A stretch of 64,000 nucleotides of DNA from Nectonema munidae (Eukaryota; Nematomorpha; Nectonematoida; Nectonematidae). Made by a program: the position numbers and the translations under genes. The stretch lies in assembly GCA_030549495.1 (NCBI GenBank), contig JAUIRK010000570.1:668501-732500 (forward strand), given 5' to 3'. Below, piece after piece: positions 9,540-20,337 of the stretch; the stretch's first letter is position 1; each line of letters opens with the position of its first letter. Under the pieces are notes generated by a model. The model was given only the letters and a program-made list of their open reading frames with translations. It did not search any database and was not told the DNA's origin.

Positions 9540-10249
9540 CCTGTTTGACCATGAAGAAGTCTATTTGGCTTTTTTTGCCCCCAATGCTATATGTTTTAAT
9601 AAATTTGTGTTACATATGGTCAAATCGTTTCTTTGTGCCAAGTCTAATATCCTTTTGCTTTCTTCGTTTCTATTACCAAAACCGTGTCCACCATGAACTC
9701 CATCGTACCCATCACTATCCTTGCCGATTTGACCCTTAAAGTCACCTGCCAAAATAACTGTTTCACTGTCAAGAATTTGTGATAGTAAACTATCTAGTTT
9801 TTCTGCAAACTCATTTTTTCCTCTCTACTACAACCAACTTGAGGCGCATATATTGACAAAACTGTTGTAATTTCATCAATGCCTTTCAGCTTCAATAAAA
9901 TTATTCTGTCACCTGCTCTTCTTACTTCAATTACCCTTCAAATCAATTTTTGACTCATAATCACACCTACACCGTTCCTTCTGTTGGTCAATCCGCTATA
10001 TACAATTTTGAAACCTTGAATGAGCTTTCTAGAGGTATTTCCGCTCCATTTTGTCTCCTGTACGCAGGCTATTTCAATCTTTCGTTTTATCATTTCCTCC
10101 ACAATTTCGTTTGCTTTTCCTGTGAGTTCACCTACATTCCATGAGGCTATTCTAAGCTTATTGTAACCTACAGGCATTAGTTTTTTCCAGTATTCTTTTT
10201 GACGTAGGTTACTGGAAACACCCACGGAGTACTTTGTGCTGTACCCCAC
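9540..10249 (-). pseudogene. LINE apurinic-type endonuclease domain
   Basis: The amino piece (10249-9938) has RIASWNVGELTGK and ACVQETKWSG, matching the first motifs of exonuclease-endonuclease-phosphatase domains, with the catalytic Glu in QETKW. The later piece (9752-9561) reads GDFKGQIGKDSDGYDGVHGG and RNEESKRILDLA. The usual GDFNGHVG is changed so that the Asn and His of that motif are lost, and a frameshift lies between the pieces. The domain nicks target DNA to prime reverse transcription. This copy should not be active. Confidence 0.85.
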
Positions 10250-10806
10250 CCAACTTTTTGGATCATTGCATAAAATTTAGAGCATTTTTTACAAGCCGGA
10301 TGCCCTTCCTGACGCTAACCAGTATTTGTATTCAGGTTTGGGACATTTAGCCTTTGTAAAACCAATTACACAATCCAGAAGGCAGTGGTAATTTGAAGTC
10401 AGGGTTTTTTCTCTTCGAACAACTCCCATCCAGAGCTAACGAGTTTGTTATACCTGGAGCTAAAGGTTTAAGCGGCTAATACTCGCATTCGCCTCCTCAT
10501 CATTTGGTTTCAAACAACCCCGCCACGTGAAGGCAGATCAGGAGACTTACTGTTCATAGGCTGTAAGAGACGCAATTGCCGCATGAGGCATTTTTATAGG
10601 AGAATGAGAGCTCAACCTCATTTCCACCTCGGCATAAACAGCATTGAGGATCTTTGCATAGCTGTCTAACTATAATTATTAATAGCTCGAATTCTCATTA
10701 AAAAAAATCAACATATAAATTATTGTACTAAAAAATAGACACCATTGTTTATTCAAAAATTGTCTGAAGAATCCAAATCTGAATGGATGGATGGCATCTG
10801 CTTTGT

Positions 10807-12180
10807 CTAAACCAGTTTGTCTAAATTTGGTTTTGTTTTGGCCAAAGCAATTCTCATATCATTACTCACTTCGAATCTGTTTCGGGATTTGGTTTCAATT
10901 GCAAGTAGCATGAAAAACGCTTGCTCACACTCATATGTAGTGGCAAATCGAATCAGAGCTTTCAGAGCAATCTTTGCTAGCATGGACTCTCCCATTTCAA
11001 TCAAAAAATCGCAATGAGATATTTCAGAAAAACATGTTTTGCACCTCCTTAATCATTAACCAAATCAATAAACTGTTCTTAAATTAAGAAGTCTTCTGAG
11101 ACCAGATTCGAGATTATAAATCGGCATTTGATTAATTGATAGTATTTTTCAAATTTTTGTAGGTTAGGAAAATAAGAAGAAATTTCTTAGCTTAGATATG
11201 CTACATCGTGTTTTATGGCCTCCAGAACATCTTTATTAATGAAAATCTTATTTTCAAAATTTTTCTTGTCAAAGAATGCAATTATTCCAGCTGACATTTT
11301 TTTATAACATTGGACTACTCTGATCTCTCTTACAGTGCAAGCTTAAAGGAATTCATATATTCAAATATGTTCACTAAAAATGATAGAAATATACTAAAAT
11401 GGACATCAGAAAATTCTACATGCATGTCTAGTTTGCCTTCCAGAAATTGATGGATTTCTTTCCATAGTTACGCTTGGAAAATTTTCCTTTGGAAAGCCAT
11501 CTCACGTTTGAGTACGGCAAGAATTTTTCAAATTTGAAAACAAACAAGAATTGAAGCATTTGCTTTAATGAAATACACTATTTTAATGACTTCATTGAAA
11601 ACATTTTCAACTCCTCGGGTATGGTTTTATGGTTCGGCGCACTGGGTACCAATTTCATCTAGAGATTTTTGCTTAGCCAGATTCCTACTTAATACCATGT
11701 GCTATAAAACTTTTATCACTTTGTCAAATGTTTCTCTTGCAGTTGTTCTATTGCTGAGTTTCGCAAAATAAATAATTGTTTACCAGGTTCTTGTCATATA
11801 CTGATTGGTTGTAAATGCAAGGCTTAGATAAGTTTGCAGCATCCATCGTTTCATCAATCAGAATAAAAAAGTTTAAAATCGAATTCTGAATCAATAAAAC
11901 CACGCCTGACATGTCATCAGACATCTCTCCTATTAACCTTCTAACGGTATCATTTGTCAGGAAGATATGCTTCAAATTTATAACTTGAGAATTTCTTAAC
12001 ACATTCAATATTTCTTTACAGCAAGATAATATCAACTGTTCTGTTATGTTGTGGGACTTTTTGCAACAGATATTTCTTTAAAACTTTTGAAACCATACTT
12101 AATATTTTGCAAAATCATTCAGATGTTATTTATCAAACATGAATTTGCGTAATTGTTCAACCAATAATTTTGTTTACCGA
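10807..12180 (-). pseudogene. hAT transposase of the SCAND3/GTF2IRD2/ZBED-like group, broken
   Basis: On the minus strand the first recognisable part is around 12120-12040 (an ISVAKSPTT-like stretch), then 12035-11748 with IFLTNDTVRRLIGEMSDDM and ILIDETMDAANLS, the block before the first catalytic Asp in this group. Only scattered matches remain between 11740 and 11010. The end, 11004-10807, is LKALIRFATTYECEQAF followed by KSRNRFEV and DMRIALAKTKPNLDKLV, the carboxyl dimerisation region. Multiple stops and frameshifts are present. Proteins of this group include domesticated host genes, but here the decay argues for a dead transposon. No target duplication was identified. Confidence 0.8.
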
Positions 12181-12239
12181 ACTCGAGTACTTCACTGCCA
12201 ACGCAAGTTTCATCTGACGGGCTTTAAAAACTCCTGTCT

Positions 12240-12815
12240 GCGCTCAGTGCTAGGTTCTTCCGTGCTTCTAGTTCTGGTATTGATATCATGAAGACTCGGT
12301 CATATGTTCTACCAACAGTACTTGACCCACGCTTCAAAGTACAATTTCTGATCAACAAGGCACATGAAGAGACTTTGCTCCTGACGAACTATTCCAGCAC
12401 CATAGACTTCATACTGAGAGTGTGGAGACAGTTGATGAAGTTGCCCACCTTCGTTGTCCCAGTGACGAAGTAACTGGAGGTAGAAGCGAGGATGACTTCA
12501 TGGCCTACTTCCAAGAAATTTCTAGATCATACTAAGAGGCGAATATAACAATGACTATCCCCAAGAAAGATATCGCAGATGAGGCTGCCAGCGAAGTTGA
12601 GCTCTACCTCCCCACTTCTCTGTTCGAAGTTTCCACTTCTAAAACAGCTAGCTGCAAAATTCCTATGCACAACTGCATCATCAGTGTACTCTGAGCGTTA
12701 CTTTTCGCAATACGGCAACATTTTTGTGGAAAAACACACAACACTGTTACCTAAAAGAGGAGAGATGCTCCCGTTTCTTCACCAGAATGGTAGAAAATTT
12801 TCACGATAAATTTCA
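12240..12815 (+). pseudogene. hAT transposase carboxyl part, ZBED-like, broken
   Basis: The segment from 12288 encodes YVLPTVLDPRFKVQFL, and 12579-12809 encodes FPLLKQLAAKFLCTTASSV, then SERYFSQYGNIFVEKH and LLPKRGEMLPFLHQN. These are the last two conserved blocks of Ac/hAT transposases, the second being the dimerisation motif with Ser-Glu-Arg. A shift near 12480-12580 separates them. The catalytic part is missing. It lies directly beside the opposite-strand hAT remnant at 10.8-12.2 kb but is clearly from another subfamily. Confidence 0.85.
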
Positions 12816-13680
12816 AGTGCTGCTTGATTTTGTGGAACATAGTCCCATATATGAACTCTCTATCTGTTATTCAATAAGGAATTGTTATGTCACAAATATA
12901 CTTCTCTTTAAATATTAATCAGATATTATCCATGTCTTTTTCTAGGTAATTGTTGTGGATGCCGAATACCGAATAATCTAAGACTCTGGTTTTGAAAACA
13001 ATTTGTCAAAGCCCATATGTTTTTTTCCATCTCGTTGTTGATGAAGAAAGTTTTCTGATGTTTCACAACTACTTTAAATAATTTACATACACTAAAGTTC
13101 TCCGTTAGGTGAAATAATAAACTTACTGGATAGCTCTGTGCATAAATACTATTTTTAGTCAATTATTTAAAACTGAAATTGTTTAGTCTAAACAAAAACA
13201 AAGAAACAATTTATAAATGGATAAATGAATTACAAATGAAGAAAAAGGCACTCTTTAAAATAATACATAATAAAATGCAAAGTATACTAAAAAGCATAAT
13301 TTTTGACAATAATCTGTCTTTTGCCATAATCACATAGAAAAGGATAAAACTTTAAGTGAAGACAAGTAAAGGGGGCATAAAGCTTTCCTTCTCATTCTGT
13401 TCCTTTTACATGCCTTGATCTTACTTTTCTAATTTTCCTCATTTATTTTCTTTGTGCTTATTTGTGCAATAGACGTCGATAATGTATTTTTTTTAATATA
13501 CGTACTCTCTAAAATTATTTATTGTCAAAACCGGATGTCATCAGCTCTCAAATATAGATCCAATTTTACTAATAAAACCTTTTTATCAGGTAAATAATTA
13601 AATGATTGATTGCTCCTACAGTAAGCTTCTATTATAGCACTTAAGCAATTGAAAATCAAGAAATAATTAAATTCTAATGA
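12816..13680. other. Non-coding interval
   Basis: AT-rich, no supported gene. A few short minus-strand frames have no recognisable motif. Confidence 0.45.
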
Positions 13681-13838
13681 AAAGGTAAAGGTAAAGGTAC
13701 CATGGGGTGTTTTCATCGAGAAGGCACAATTGCGCCGCTTGTATCGAACTATGAGGAAAGTAGGATTGATGTGGGATCGAACCCAAGACCTTGAGTTATC
13801 AAAACCCAGTATCTAACCAACATTACTCATGCCACCAT
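13681..13838 (-). mobile_element. tRNA-derived SINE (family 1), copy A
   Basis: On the minus strand it reads a pol III A-box-like TGGTTAGATACTGG, a B-box GGGTTCGATCCC, a body with ACAAGCGGCGCAATTGTGCC, and a tail of repeated CTTTAC. The same layout recurs at 15695, 23483, 31128, 42296 and 43645. Confidence 0.85.
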
Positions 13839-13933
13839 AATAATTGTCCAAGTTTTTCAATGGTTCCTTTTGAATTATATGGTCTAATTAATTACTAACC
13901 CACACTTTCTTCCTTTTTTTCATCAACAAAAGA

Positions 13934-15082
13934 ATGGATGAGAGCATAAGTGCTGTTTTAACAGCTGCTTCAACAGGTGGTTTAAAGTCTCTTTTATCCA
14001 GAGATTTTAATAAAGAAAGTATCAGCAAAGCCTTGCTATATTTGGTAGAAGAACGTAACAAAAATGCTGATGAAGATAAGGACTTTAGCATCTCAAAAAA
14101 AATTATCTCTTTACAAGAAGATTTATTGAATTTTAAAAAAGAACTCAAGACTTCTTTGATAACTATAGATTTTCTCAATCTGATGAATCGAAAATGTCTT
14201 ACTCTTTTGTTACAAAGGCTTCATGCCATGAGCCCAATTTGATTTCTCAAGATAGTACAACTTTAAACAAATTTTCGCAAGAAAATAAAACTTATAATTT
14301 TGAATCATCAATACTTTTACTATGAAACCAAGGATATTATGGAGGATACTGAAAAAACGTTACAAAATGATACAAAAATCTGAAAGATAAAATAATTAAT
14401 GGTAAAACAAAGAAAGATATTGGTTTTTTAATAGATTCAAAACTTAAACCAAGTAAAAACACATTATGTATAAAGCGATATAAAAGAAAGAACAATTCTT
14501 TATTATTAGAAACATCAACAAACAATTTAAATAATCTGAAAGAATTTTTAGTGAAAAATGAAATAAACTGGGAAAACTTGAAGCAAAAAAGTCCGTATTT
14601 TTGTCTGAAAAATCTTGTTGCATCATTGTCTTTAGATGAAGTAAAGTCTATAATTTGTCATCAAAATGGAATTAACGAAACGGAATATTCTAGGTATTTT
14701 TAAATTTTCCAATCCAAATAATTCTACTTTATATAATATTGGCATTAAATTTAATCCCAACATAGTGAAATCTTTATATTTACATAAATATAATTATATA
14801 AACCATAGTGCACATGATTTAGTTCTTCTTCTTAGTTACGTAAAAGTATGTTATAAATGTAATAATTACAACCATTTCGCTAAAGAGTGTAAACGATCCA
14901 AGCCTATTTGTAAATACTGTAGTCATGAGCATTTTTCTAAAGATTGTCCTAATAAAGAAAAAATTTCTTGTTTTAGTTGTGCAAAGAAAAAATATGTTTC
15001 TAACCACATTTGTAACTCTGGCAGTGAAACTTATTTTTTGAATTATAAACAACAATTAGATAATCTTAACACAACAGTTTGA
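13934..15082 (+). pseudogene. LINE ORF1 (gag-like) with zinc knuckles, broken
   Basis: The first piece, 13934-14242, is a 102-residue segment rich in Lys and Glu. A frame-shifted middle (14240-14660) continues to 14666-15082. That last piece has two clear CCHC zinc knuckles, CYKCNNYNHFAKEC and CKYCSHEHFSKDC, and a third degenerate Cys/His cluster. This arrangement is typical of ORF1 of jockey/I/R1-type LINEs, which packages the element RNA. The start at 13934 is the first ATG of the open piece. The stop at about 15080 is 20 bp before the endonuclease frame, as in a normal LINE. Confidence 0.75.
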
Positions 15083-15101
15083 ATATTCTTTTATCCAATC
15101 A

Positions 15102-15677
15102 TTGATGAATTTAAGACAAAAAAGCATTTTAAGTAGTTTATGCTATGAGTATCATAGTTCATTAGATAAAGTATCATCTGAGTATTTAGATTATGATAAT
15201 TTATCAATTCATGAATTTTACAATTATAATATAGTTAGTATGAATGTTCAATCAATACGTAACAAATACCAAGAACTAGAATTTTTTATAGAGCATATTA
15301 ATTCAAAAATTGGTAATCCATTAAAAGTGATTGCTCTTCAAGAGACCTGGTTTAAGGATAATTCTTTCACTTCAAATATTAGAGAATATAGTTTTATTCA
15401 TTCAGCTTCGCATTTAACAAATCACTCAGGTCTTGCTTTCCTAATACTCCAATCAGTTGATTTTGCTATAATAAATAATAGTATCAAAACACAATTTTTT
15501 GAAGTATTTTCCATAGAAGTTTTTGCACCTTCAAAAAGTTTTATTTTCTACAATGTGTATCATCCCCCTTCTTTATCTTCAAACTTATTAAATTTTACTG
15601 ACGAATTTTCAAACTTTCTAGATTTACATGTTTCAAAAAATTCTTTTCCTTATTCTACTCTGACATCGTTATTCTGA
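15102..15677 (+). pseudogene. LINE ORF2 amino part: endonuclease, truncated
   Basis: The reading has NIVSMNVQSIRNKYQELEFF and KVIALQETWFKDN (catalytic Glu in QETW), followed by NHSGLAFLI and FYNVYHPP, the ordered motifs of the apurinic-type endonuclease in jockey-like LINEs. The domain ends abruptly before the GDFN and SDH motifs. From 15680 the sequence becomes a SINE copy, so the reverse transcriptase is absent. Together with the ORF1 upstream it forms one 5' LINE fragment. Confidence 0.8.
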
Positions 15678-15694
15678 TAACTATATTATGGTTT

Positions 15695-15846
15695 AGGGGC
15701 GTGAGTATGGTTGGTTAGATGCTGGATTCGATAACTCAAGGTCTTGGGTTCGATTCCGCATCAAGCCTGCTTTCCTCATAGTTCGATACAAGCGGCGCAA
15801 TTGTGCCTTCTCGATAAAAACACACCGGGGTACCTTTACCTTTTAT
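15695..15846 (+). mobile_element. tRNA-derived SINE (family 1), copy B
   Basis: A-box region at GGTTGGTTAGATGCTGG, B-box GGGTTCGATTCC near 15747, body with GATACAAGCGGCGCAATTG, tail TACCTTTACCTTTTATT. It is in inverse orientation to copy A; the two bracket the LINE fragment. Confidence 0.9.
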
Positions 15847-15864
15847 TCACAATAAATTGTTCAA

Positions 15865-16954
15865 ATGAAGGGAAAGAGAACTTCTTTCAAAAATGCTTGT
15901 GCGTTTCTTTCTCTGTGTAACGAAGATGATGCTAGTTTTGACGAAACCGAAGTCGTTGAGGTTGTACATGAAGAACTCGATGTAAATCTGATTGAAAGAA
16001 GGGATTATGATGACTTTGAAGAAGATTGTGAAGACGAAGAAGGAGAAATAACTGTATACTACCAAAGCTCTGATGATTCAAACAGTGAAGATTCTGATGA
16101 CTTTGACAAAATTCTGATGATTTTGATTTAGGAGCTAGAGGTAGAGATCCTAATGAAGTTATAAGATGGAGTCTGAATCCAATACCACCTGCTTCACGTT
16201 TGAGAGCTTCGAGCAATGATGCACGCCGAGGATCCTACATTTTCTTCAGAGAGCCAACCAGCCTTACCTATGATTGACTCGCCTCTGTCATTCTTCTAGG
16301 ACAGGGGTTGCCAACCTGGGGTTCCGAAACCTTGGGGGTTCGTTTCACTTTTTTCAAAGGGTACTTTATAAAGGTATCTGAAAGTTTTTTAAATTTTTAA
16401 CAAATATATACCACCTACATACATAAAATGGGTTGAAAATTTCCCCCAAACCATAATAAAAAATAATTGAAAGTTGTTTTGTATTTATTGAAATAGATCT
16501 TTGACTGATGATTAGCGAGGTTTAAAATCAATTAGTGTGAAAAAAAAATTATTAGGGGTTCGCCTAAGGCTGAAAATTTTCAAGGGATACTTCGTGAAAA
16601 AAAGGTTGGAAACCTCTGTTCTAGGACATCATTGATGCTCTGGCACAAGATATTATCGACTGGCCTTTTCCTAATGTCGAACCATCACCTATAATTCCTG
16701 AAAACACCCCCACAAAGGTGGTGGGTGATGATACCCTAGAAGCCTTTCTTGTGGAAGTTTTTGGGTCAGACGGCATTCCTGTCTTTCTGAATCAAGAAGA
16801 AGAAGAAAATGATAAGAATTTCGATGAACCGCTGCCTGAAAACTTTCGTGGGTATGACGATCATCGAGACTTCATTCATGAAATGTTGCACCACGCGAAC
16901 ACTCCGGAATTGGGTGCAAAGCTAGTAACGGTACTAAACTTACTATCTTTCTAA
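15865..16954 (+). pseudogene. Acidic protein of a retroelement, interrupted by a MITE
   Basis: The ATG at 15865 opens 88 residues with a basic start and then an Asp/Glu-rich stretch (VVEVVHEELDV, DDFEEDCEDEEGE, SSDDSNSEDSDD). After a frameshift near 16110 and the MITE insertion at 16302-16618 the reading resumes as DIIDALAQDIIDWPFPNVEP and a 78-residue acidic segment to 16954. I recognise no domain. Its position upstream of a reverse transcriptase suggests a gag-like role, which is inference only. Confidence 0.45.
16294..16626. mobile_element. hAT-type MITE with perfect 8-bp duplication
   Basis: The element is 16302-16618 (317 bp), flanked by TTCTAGGA at 16294-16301 and 16619-16626. Terminal inverted repeats are CAGGGGTTGCCAACCT on the left and CAGAGGTTTCCAACCT read inward on the right. 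No coding capacity. It interrupts the retroelement frame, so it came later. Confidence 0.9.
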
Positions 16955-17284
16955 AGACTTGTACAAAGGTGACACCTGGCGCAACATCTTCACCCAGGTC
17001 CTTTCACCCGAGTTCAAAGAAATCTAGGAAGATCCACCAGTTCACGAAGAAGATGATCCTCCAGCTGATATACCCACAGGATCCTCACTCGAGCAATTCT
17101 CACTGTAGGGACGTAAGAAACACGAACTCATTCAGAGCGCCTCCTTTCAAAGCTTCCTTTGACGGTTTCGCTACATGATGGACATGCCCAAAGAAACTCC
17201 GCTGTCGTAAGGCTATCCAAATCCTCAAATATGGGTACAAATCTGTGATTATCTCAGATAAGCCTTTCAACTCCTTTTCTCAGT

Positions 17285-17690
17285 TTGCTCATCCATCCAT
17301 GTGTCAAGAAAATTTCATCCAACAAAGATCATTCCTGCCTTGATCAAACACTCTATTATTCAAGAATTGAACAAGCCCAGGATTGTATCACCAACCTTCC
17401 TAATCCCAAAAAGGACAACGCCATTAGGTTCATTCAAAACATACCTTTTCTACGGATCTCTTCAAGAAAGAGAAACTTACTCTAGAAGGGGTGACTTCAC
17501 TCCTGCATATGCCACACCGTTTTGGCTATGCATGTCGCATAGATCTAAAGAATGCGTTTTACGGCATTGGGATACACAAGTCTTATCAATCCTTATTAGG
17601 TTTCCGAATCAAGAGTAAAAATTTCGTTTTCCAAAGGCTGCCCATGGGGGCACATTTCACACCTGGTATACTTCAATAAACCTGATAAAG
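17285..17690 (+). pseudogene. Reverse transcriptase remnant, DIRS/gypsy-like
   Basis: The piece from about 17301 reads IIPALIKHSIIQELNKPRIV and SPTFLIPKRT, the entry motif of LTR/DIRS-type polymerases. After a frameshift, YACRIDLKNAFYGIGIH (first catalytic Asp), SLLGFRIKSKNFVFQRLPMG follows, a pattern I associate with DIRS and gypsy polymerases. The YxDD box is missing; the sequence breaks into unrelated DNA near 17690. Confidence 0.65.
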
Positions 17691-17814
17691 TTTCTGGCAA
17701 AGGAGTGTACTGTCTCCGTAAATTTCAAGAAGTATTCATCGTAAATACTTCTTCGTAAATTTATATTAATAGTATTCTTCGTAAATGTCATCAATGTATT
17801 TCCTTGAGGAAATA

Positions 17815-18630
17815 TGGACGGCTTTTCAAACCAATTTGTGCCTCTTTTATGTACCAGAAAGCTCGATAACAGTTGACGAAGAACTTCTAGGTTATAGAGA
17901 CAAAATCCCAGGAAAGACCTATATGCCATGCAAGCCTAGGAATTAGGGGATAAAAATTTTTTGGGCCTGTGAATTGCTGTGCAATTGCTAAGAAAATTTA
18001 ACTTTATTAGGCACTATTAAATCAACACGAAAAGAAAATTCGATTTATAATCATGAAAACTCCATTTCTCTTGTTTCATACGTACCTAAAAGAAACAGAA
18101 AAGTTCTCCTTTTAAGTTCTTCGCGTTTTACAATTGACATCTCTAACCGTAATGATAAAAGCCATTCATTATTCTTGATTATAACAAATATAAAGGAGGA
18201 GTTGATTTGATGGATGGAATCTTAGAAGAGTTCACGACGAAATAAAAAACAAGAGGATGGCCTATGTTGTTAAACTATAACATTATTGATATTTCTTGGC
18301 ACAATGCTTTCATTTTGATATGCAAAAATGGTTGTAAGCTGAGCAGAAAACAGTTTTTAAGAAATTTCTCTTTTCAACTAGCACAAAAATTTGCTACGAA
18401 GAGATTCGAATGTCCAGATTTAAGGAAGAATACTATATTGGCTGCAAGATTAGTTGGTTATTCCATGGATTTGACATTGTCAAACACTGAGAATAACCCT
18501 TCTAAAAGAACTAGAAGATGCGTCGTGTGCAAGAAATGAAGTAGGTCTACCTGTGATAAATGTAAAGATGTAATATGCTCTCTTCATCGTAAGAGTGTTA
18601 AAAAAGAATTTTATTTGCATTGTTAGTTTT
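17815..18630 (+). pseudogene. piggyBac-family transposase, deleted internally
   Basis: The first part encodes ITVDEELLGYRDKIPGK and TYMPCKPRN, the domain start with a conserved Asp-Glu. It then jumps, with a deletion of a large stretch of the catalytic core, to LTLLGTIKSTRKE and LVSYVPKRNRKVLLLSS. A shift later comes GGVDLMDGILEEF with a third catalytic Asp candidate, and NYNIIDISWHNAFIL. The end has RRCVVCKK and a second Cys pair CDKCKDVICSLH, the cysteine-rich carboxyl zinc region of piggyBac. A stop sits after CKK. The element cannot be active. It abuts the inverted S1 array. Confidence 0.85.
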
Positions 18631-18769
18631 AATAAACTTCATAACTTTCTCATTATATTCTTTTATATGAAGATACTCTAAATTTTCATTGAATTTTTCA
18701 TTAAAACAACGTGTGTACAAAATGTACACCGAAAAACAACAGTGTAGCAAAAAATCAATATACTTTTGA

Positions 18770-19205
18770 GGGTTAAAAATGGGTAAATATGTGTGAAAAA
18801 CTTTATATAATTATTTAGATAAAAAGTTTCTTTTTGAGATGAACTGTCACATTTAAATCAATTTTTTGACAGGTTTGATTGATTTTCATAAAAAATGAAT
18901 ATCACGACTGAATTCAGAATGCTTAAAAATGGGTAAATATGTGTGAAAAACTTTATATAATTATTTAGATAAAAAGTTTCTTTTTGAGATGCGCTGTCAC
19001 ATTTAAATCAATTTTTTGACAGGTTTGATTGATTTTCATAAAAAATACTTAATTCAGCATACTTGAAAATGTGTATATATTTGTAAAAAACGTTTAGATA
19101 AAAAGTTTCTTTTTGAGATGAGCTGTCAAATATAAATCAATTTCTTGACAGGTTTGATTGATTTTGATAAAAAATGGACATCACCACTGAATTCAGCATA
19201 GTTTA
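18770..19205 (-). repeat. S1 tandem repeat, three units, inverse orientation
   Basis: GGGTAAATATGTGTGAAAAA starts units at 18781 and 18931 (150 bp apart); a third, shorter unit follows from about 19061. The shared core ATTTTTTGACAGGTTTGATTG is the reverse complement of the S1 core at 1-147 and 4608-4900. The first two units are nearly identical, so part of the array is recent. Confidence 0.9.
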
Positions 19206-20205
19206 AATATATAACTAACATTAAAAATATTTATAAAAATTTATTAATATCTGAGAAAAATAAGGGGGGTATGGCACTTTACTCCCCCACCACTTGAGCG
19301 GACAATTTAGGCTAGCACTAATAGGGTTAATAGGCCAAATTTTAAGTTGAGACTGATGGCGTTTTTTTAGATTTTATATGCTTCATCATACTAAACACTC
19401 TCTAAATTTCTGCCTTTTGAAGGTGGTAACATTAAAACTGATATAGCACAGTTCTAAAGTTCATAAAAAGGGTTAGAAACCGAAGGGTCTTTGTATTCCC
19501 ATGCTCCCAAGACATTTCTGTGTTTGTTTTATTCTTGCAATCAATAAGTGCAATTTTGTTCAATTGGTATTCAATTTTAGAAATTTCATGTGGATTTGTC
19601 ATGACTATAAATTCTATTGTAAGCTGTAAATAGATGAAATATGTTTTTCAGGTTGAATCATATGATTCACAGAAAAGTTTGAGATATTTTTCAACACACT
19701 AATATTTTCTGCGAGTATTTGTTTTAATTGAAGCAGTAATTCAAACAAAAAATGATGGTATCGTGTTCCTATTCGTTTTTCTTGAGTAGTATTCTAAGTT
19801 TTTTGATTTCATTTCAATATCCATAAAATGTCTTTCTGACTTTGAAAAAAATCTGAAATCTAAAACTAATTTTTTTAAATCTAAACATTTTATAAAAATC
19901 TAAATTTAGATCTAAATTATACAAAATGACGGCCGTGATCTCTAACCCCTGACTGTTAAGCTGAGAGGCACACCCTAGCAACCATTGAGTCTCAGTTAAA
20001 TTGTGAGAATTTTGAATATAACATTTTTGATTTTTTAAAAGTTCTCAGATATTTTTTTTAGTTTTTTTTATTAAACTATATGTGATTTATTTTTCACTTT
20101 TCAACTTTGAATAATTGTATAATAACTTCTGAGAACGATTCTAAATTTTTTTAAAACACTAAAAAAGTTTGGAGAAAATATTTTATCATAAGTTTGTTTT
20201 AGTTT
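19206..20205. other. Non-coding interval
   Basis: No reading frame of note. Around 19925-19990 a GC-richer patch (GACGGCCGTGATC .. CACACCCTAGCAACC) stands out from the AT-rich surroundings, but I cannot name it. Confidence 0.4.
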
Positions 20206-20211
20206 TACTGA

Positions 20212-20337
20212 AGAATCGATGAGCTTATGTCAAACATCCCTTCTTTGAACAGTATAAGAAGAAATATATTCAGATTATATGAAGTTGACACCAATATTGA
20301 AAGGAGAGAACCACTATCATCTCACAGATTTCTGTGA
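20212..20337 (+). pseudogene. Possible MULE transposase scrap
   Basis: A 41-codon stretch reads IDELMSNIPSLNSIRRNIFR followed by LYEVDTNIERREP and a stop. The pattern of hydrophobic positions, NIPSLxSIRR and a basic tail resembles the segment before the core of MULE/FLYWCH-type transposases. It is too short for certainty and could be coincidence. Confidence 0.25.

Larger units (their letters stand above)
7820..10690 (-). mobile_element. RTE-clade-like LINE, minus strand, 3' truncated
   Basis: Read on the minus strand from about 10690: a GC-richer 5' leader (10680-10260, containing the word GGATGCCCTTCCTGACGC on the plus strand at about 10300, which I associate with RTE-type LINE leaders), then an apurinic endonuclease domain (10249 to about 9540), a Lys-rich linker (9308-9048) and a reverse transcriptase domain (8708 to about 7830). 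Coding similarity stops near 7830 inside the thumb region, where sequence of the S2 element's G-tract begins, so the LINE is cut or was inserted next to that element. Frameshifts separate the pieces. Confidence 0.85.
15850..17790 (+). mobile_element. Decayed retroelement (DIRS- or LTR-like) with acidic ORF and reverse transcriptase remnants
   Basis: Two parts in one direction: an acidic, repeat-poor reading frame region (15865-16131 and, after removing the nested MITE, about 16630-16954) and a reverse-transcriptase-like region (about 17285-17690). I see no long terminal repeats. The right boundary is blurred by a piggyBac remnant from about 17815. Class assignment rests only on the polymerase motifs. 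Confidence 0.55.

Noticed and set aside
13888-14178. Minus-strand frame of 96 codons
   Set aside because: Antisense shadow of the LINE ORF1 piece.
15932-16216. Minus-strand frame of 94 codons
   Set aside because: Antisense shadow of the acidic retroelement frame.
18264-18539. Stand-alone Cys-rich host protein
   Set aside because: Continuous with piggyBac motifs upstream; the Cys region is the usual carboxyl end of that transposase.
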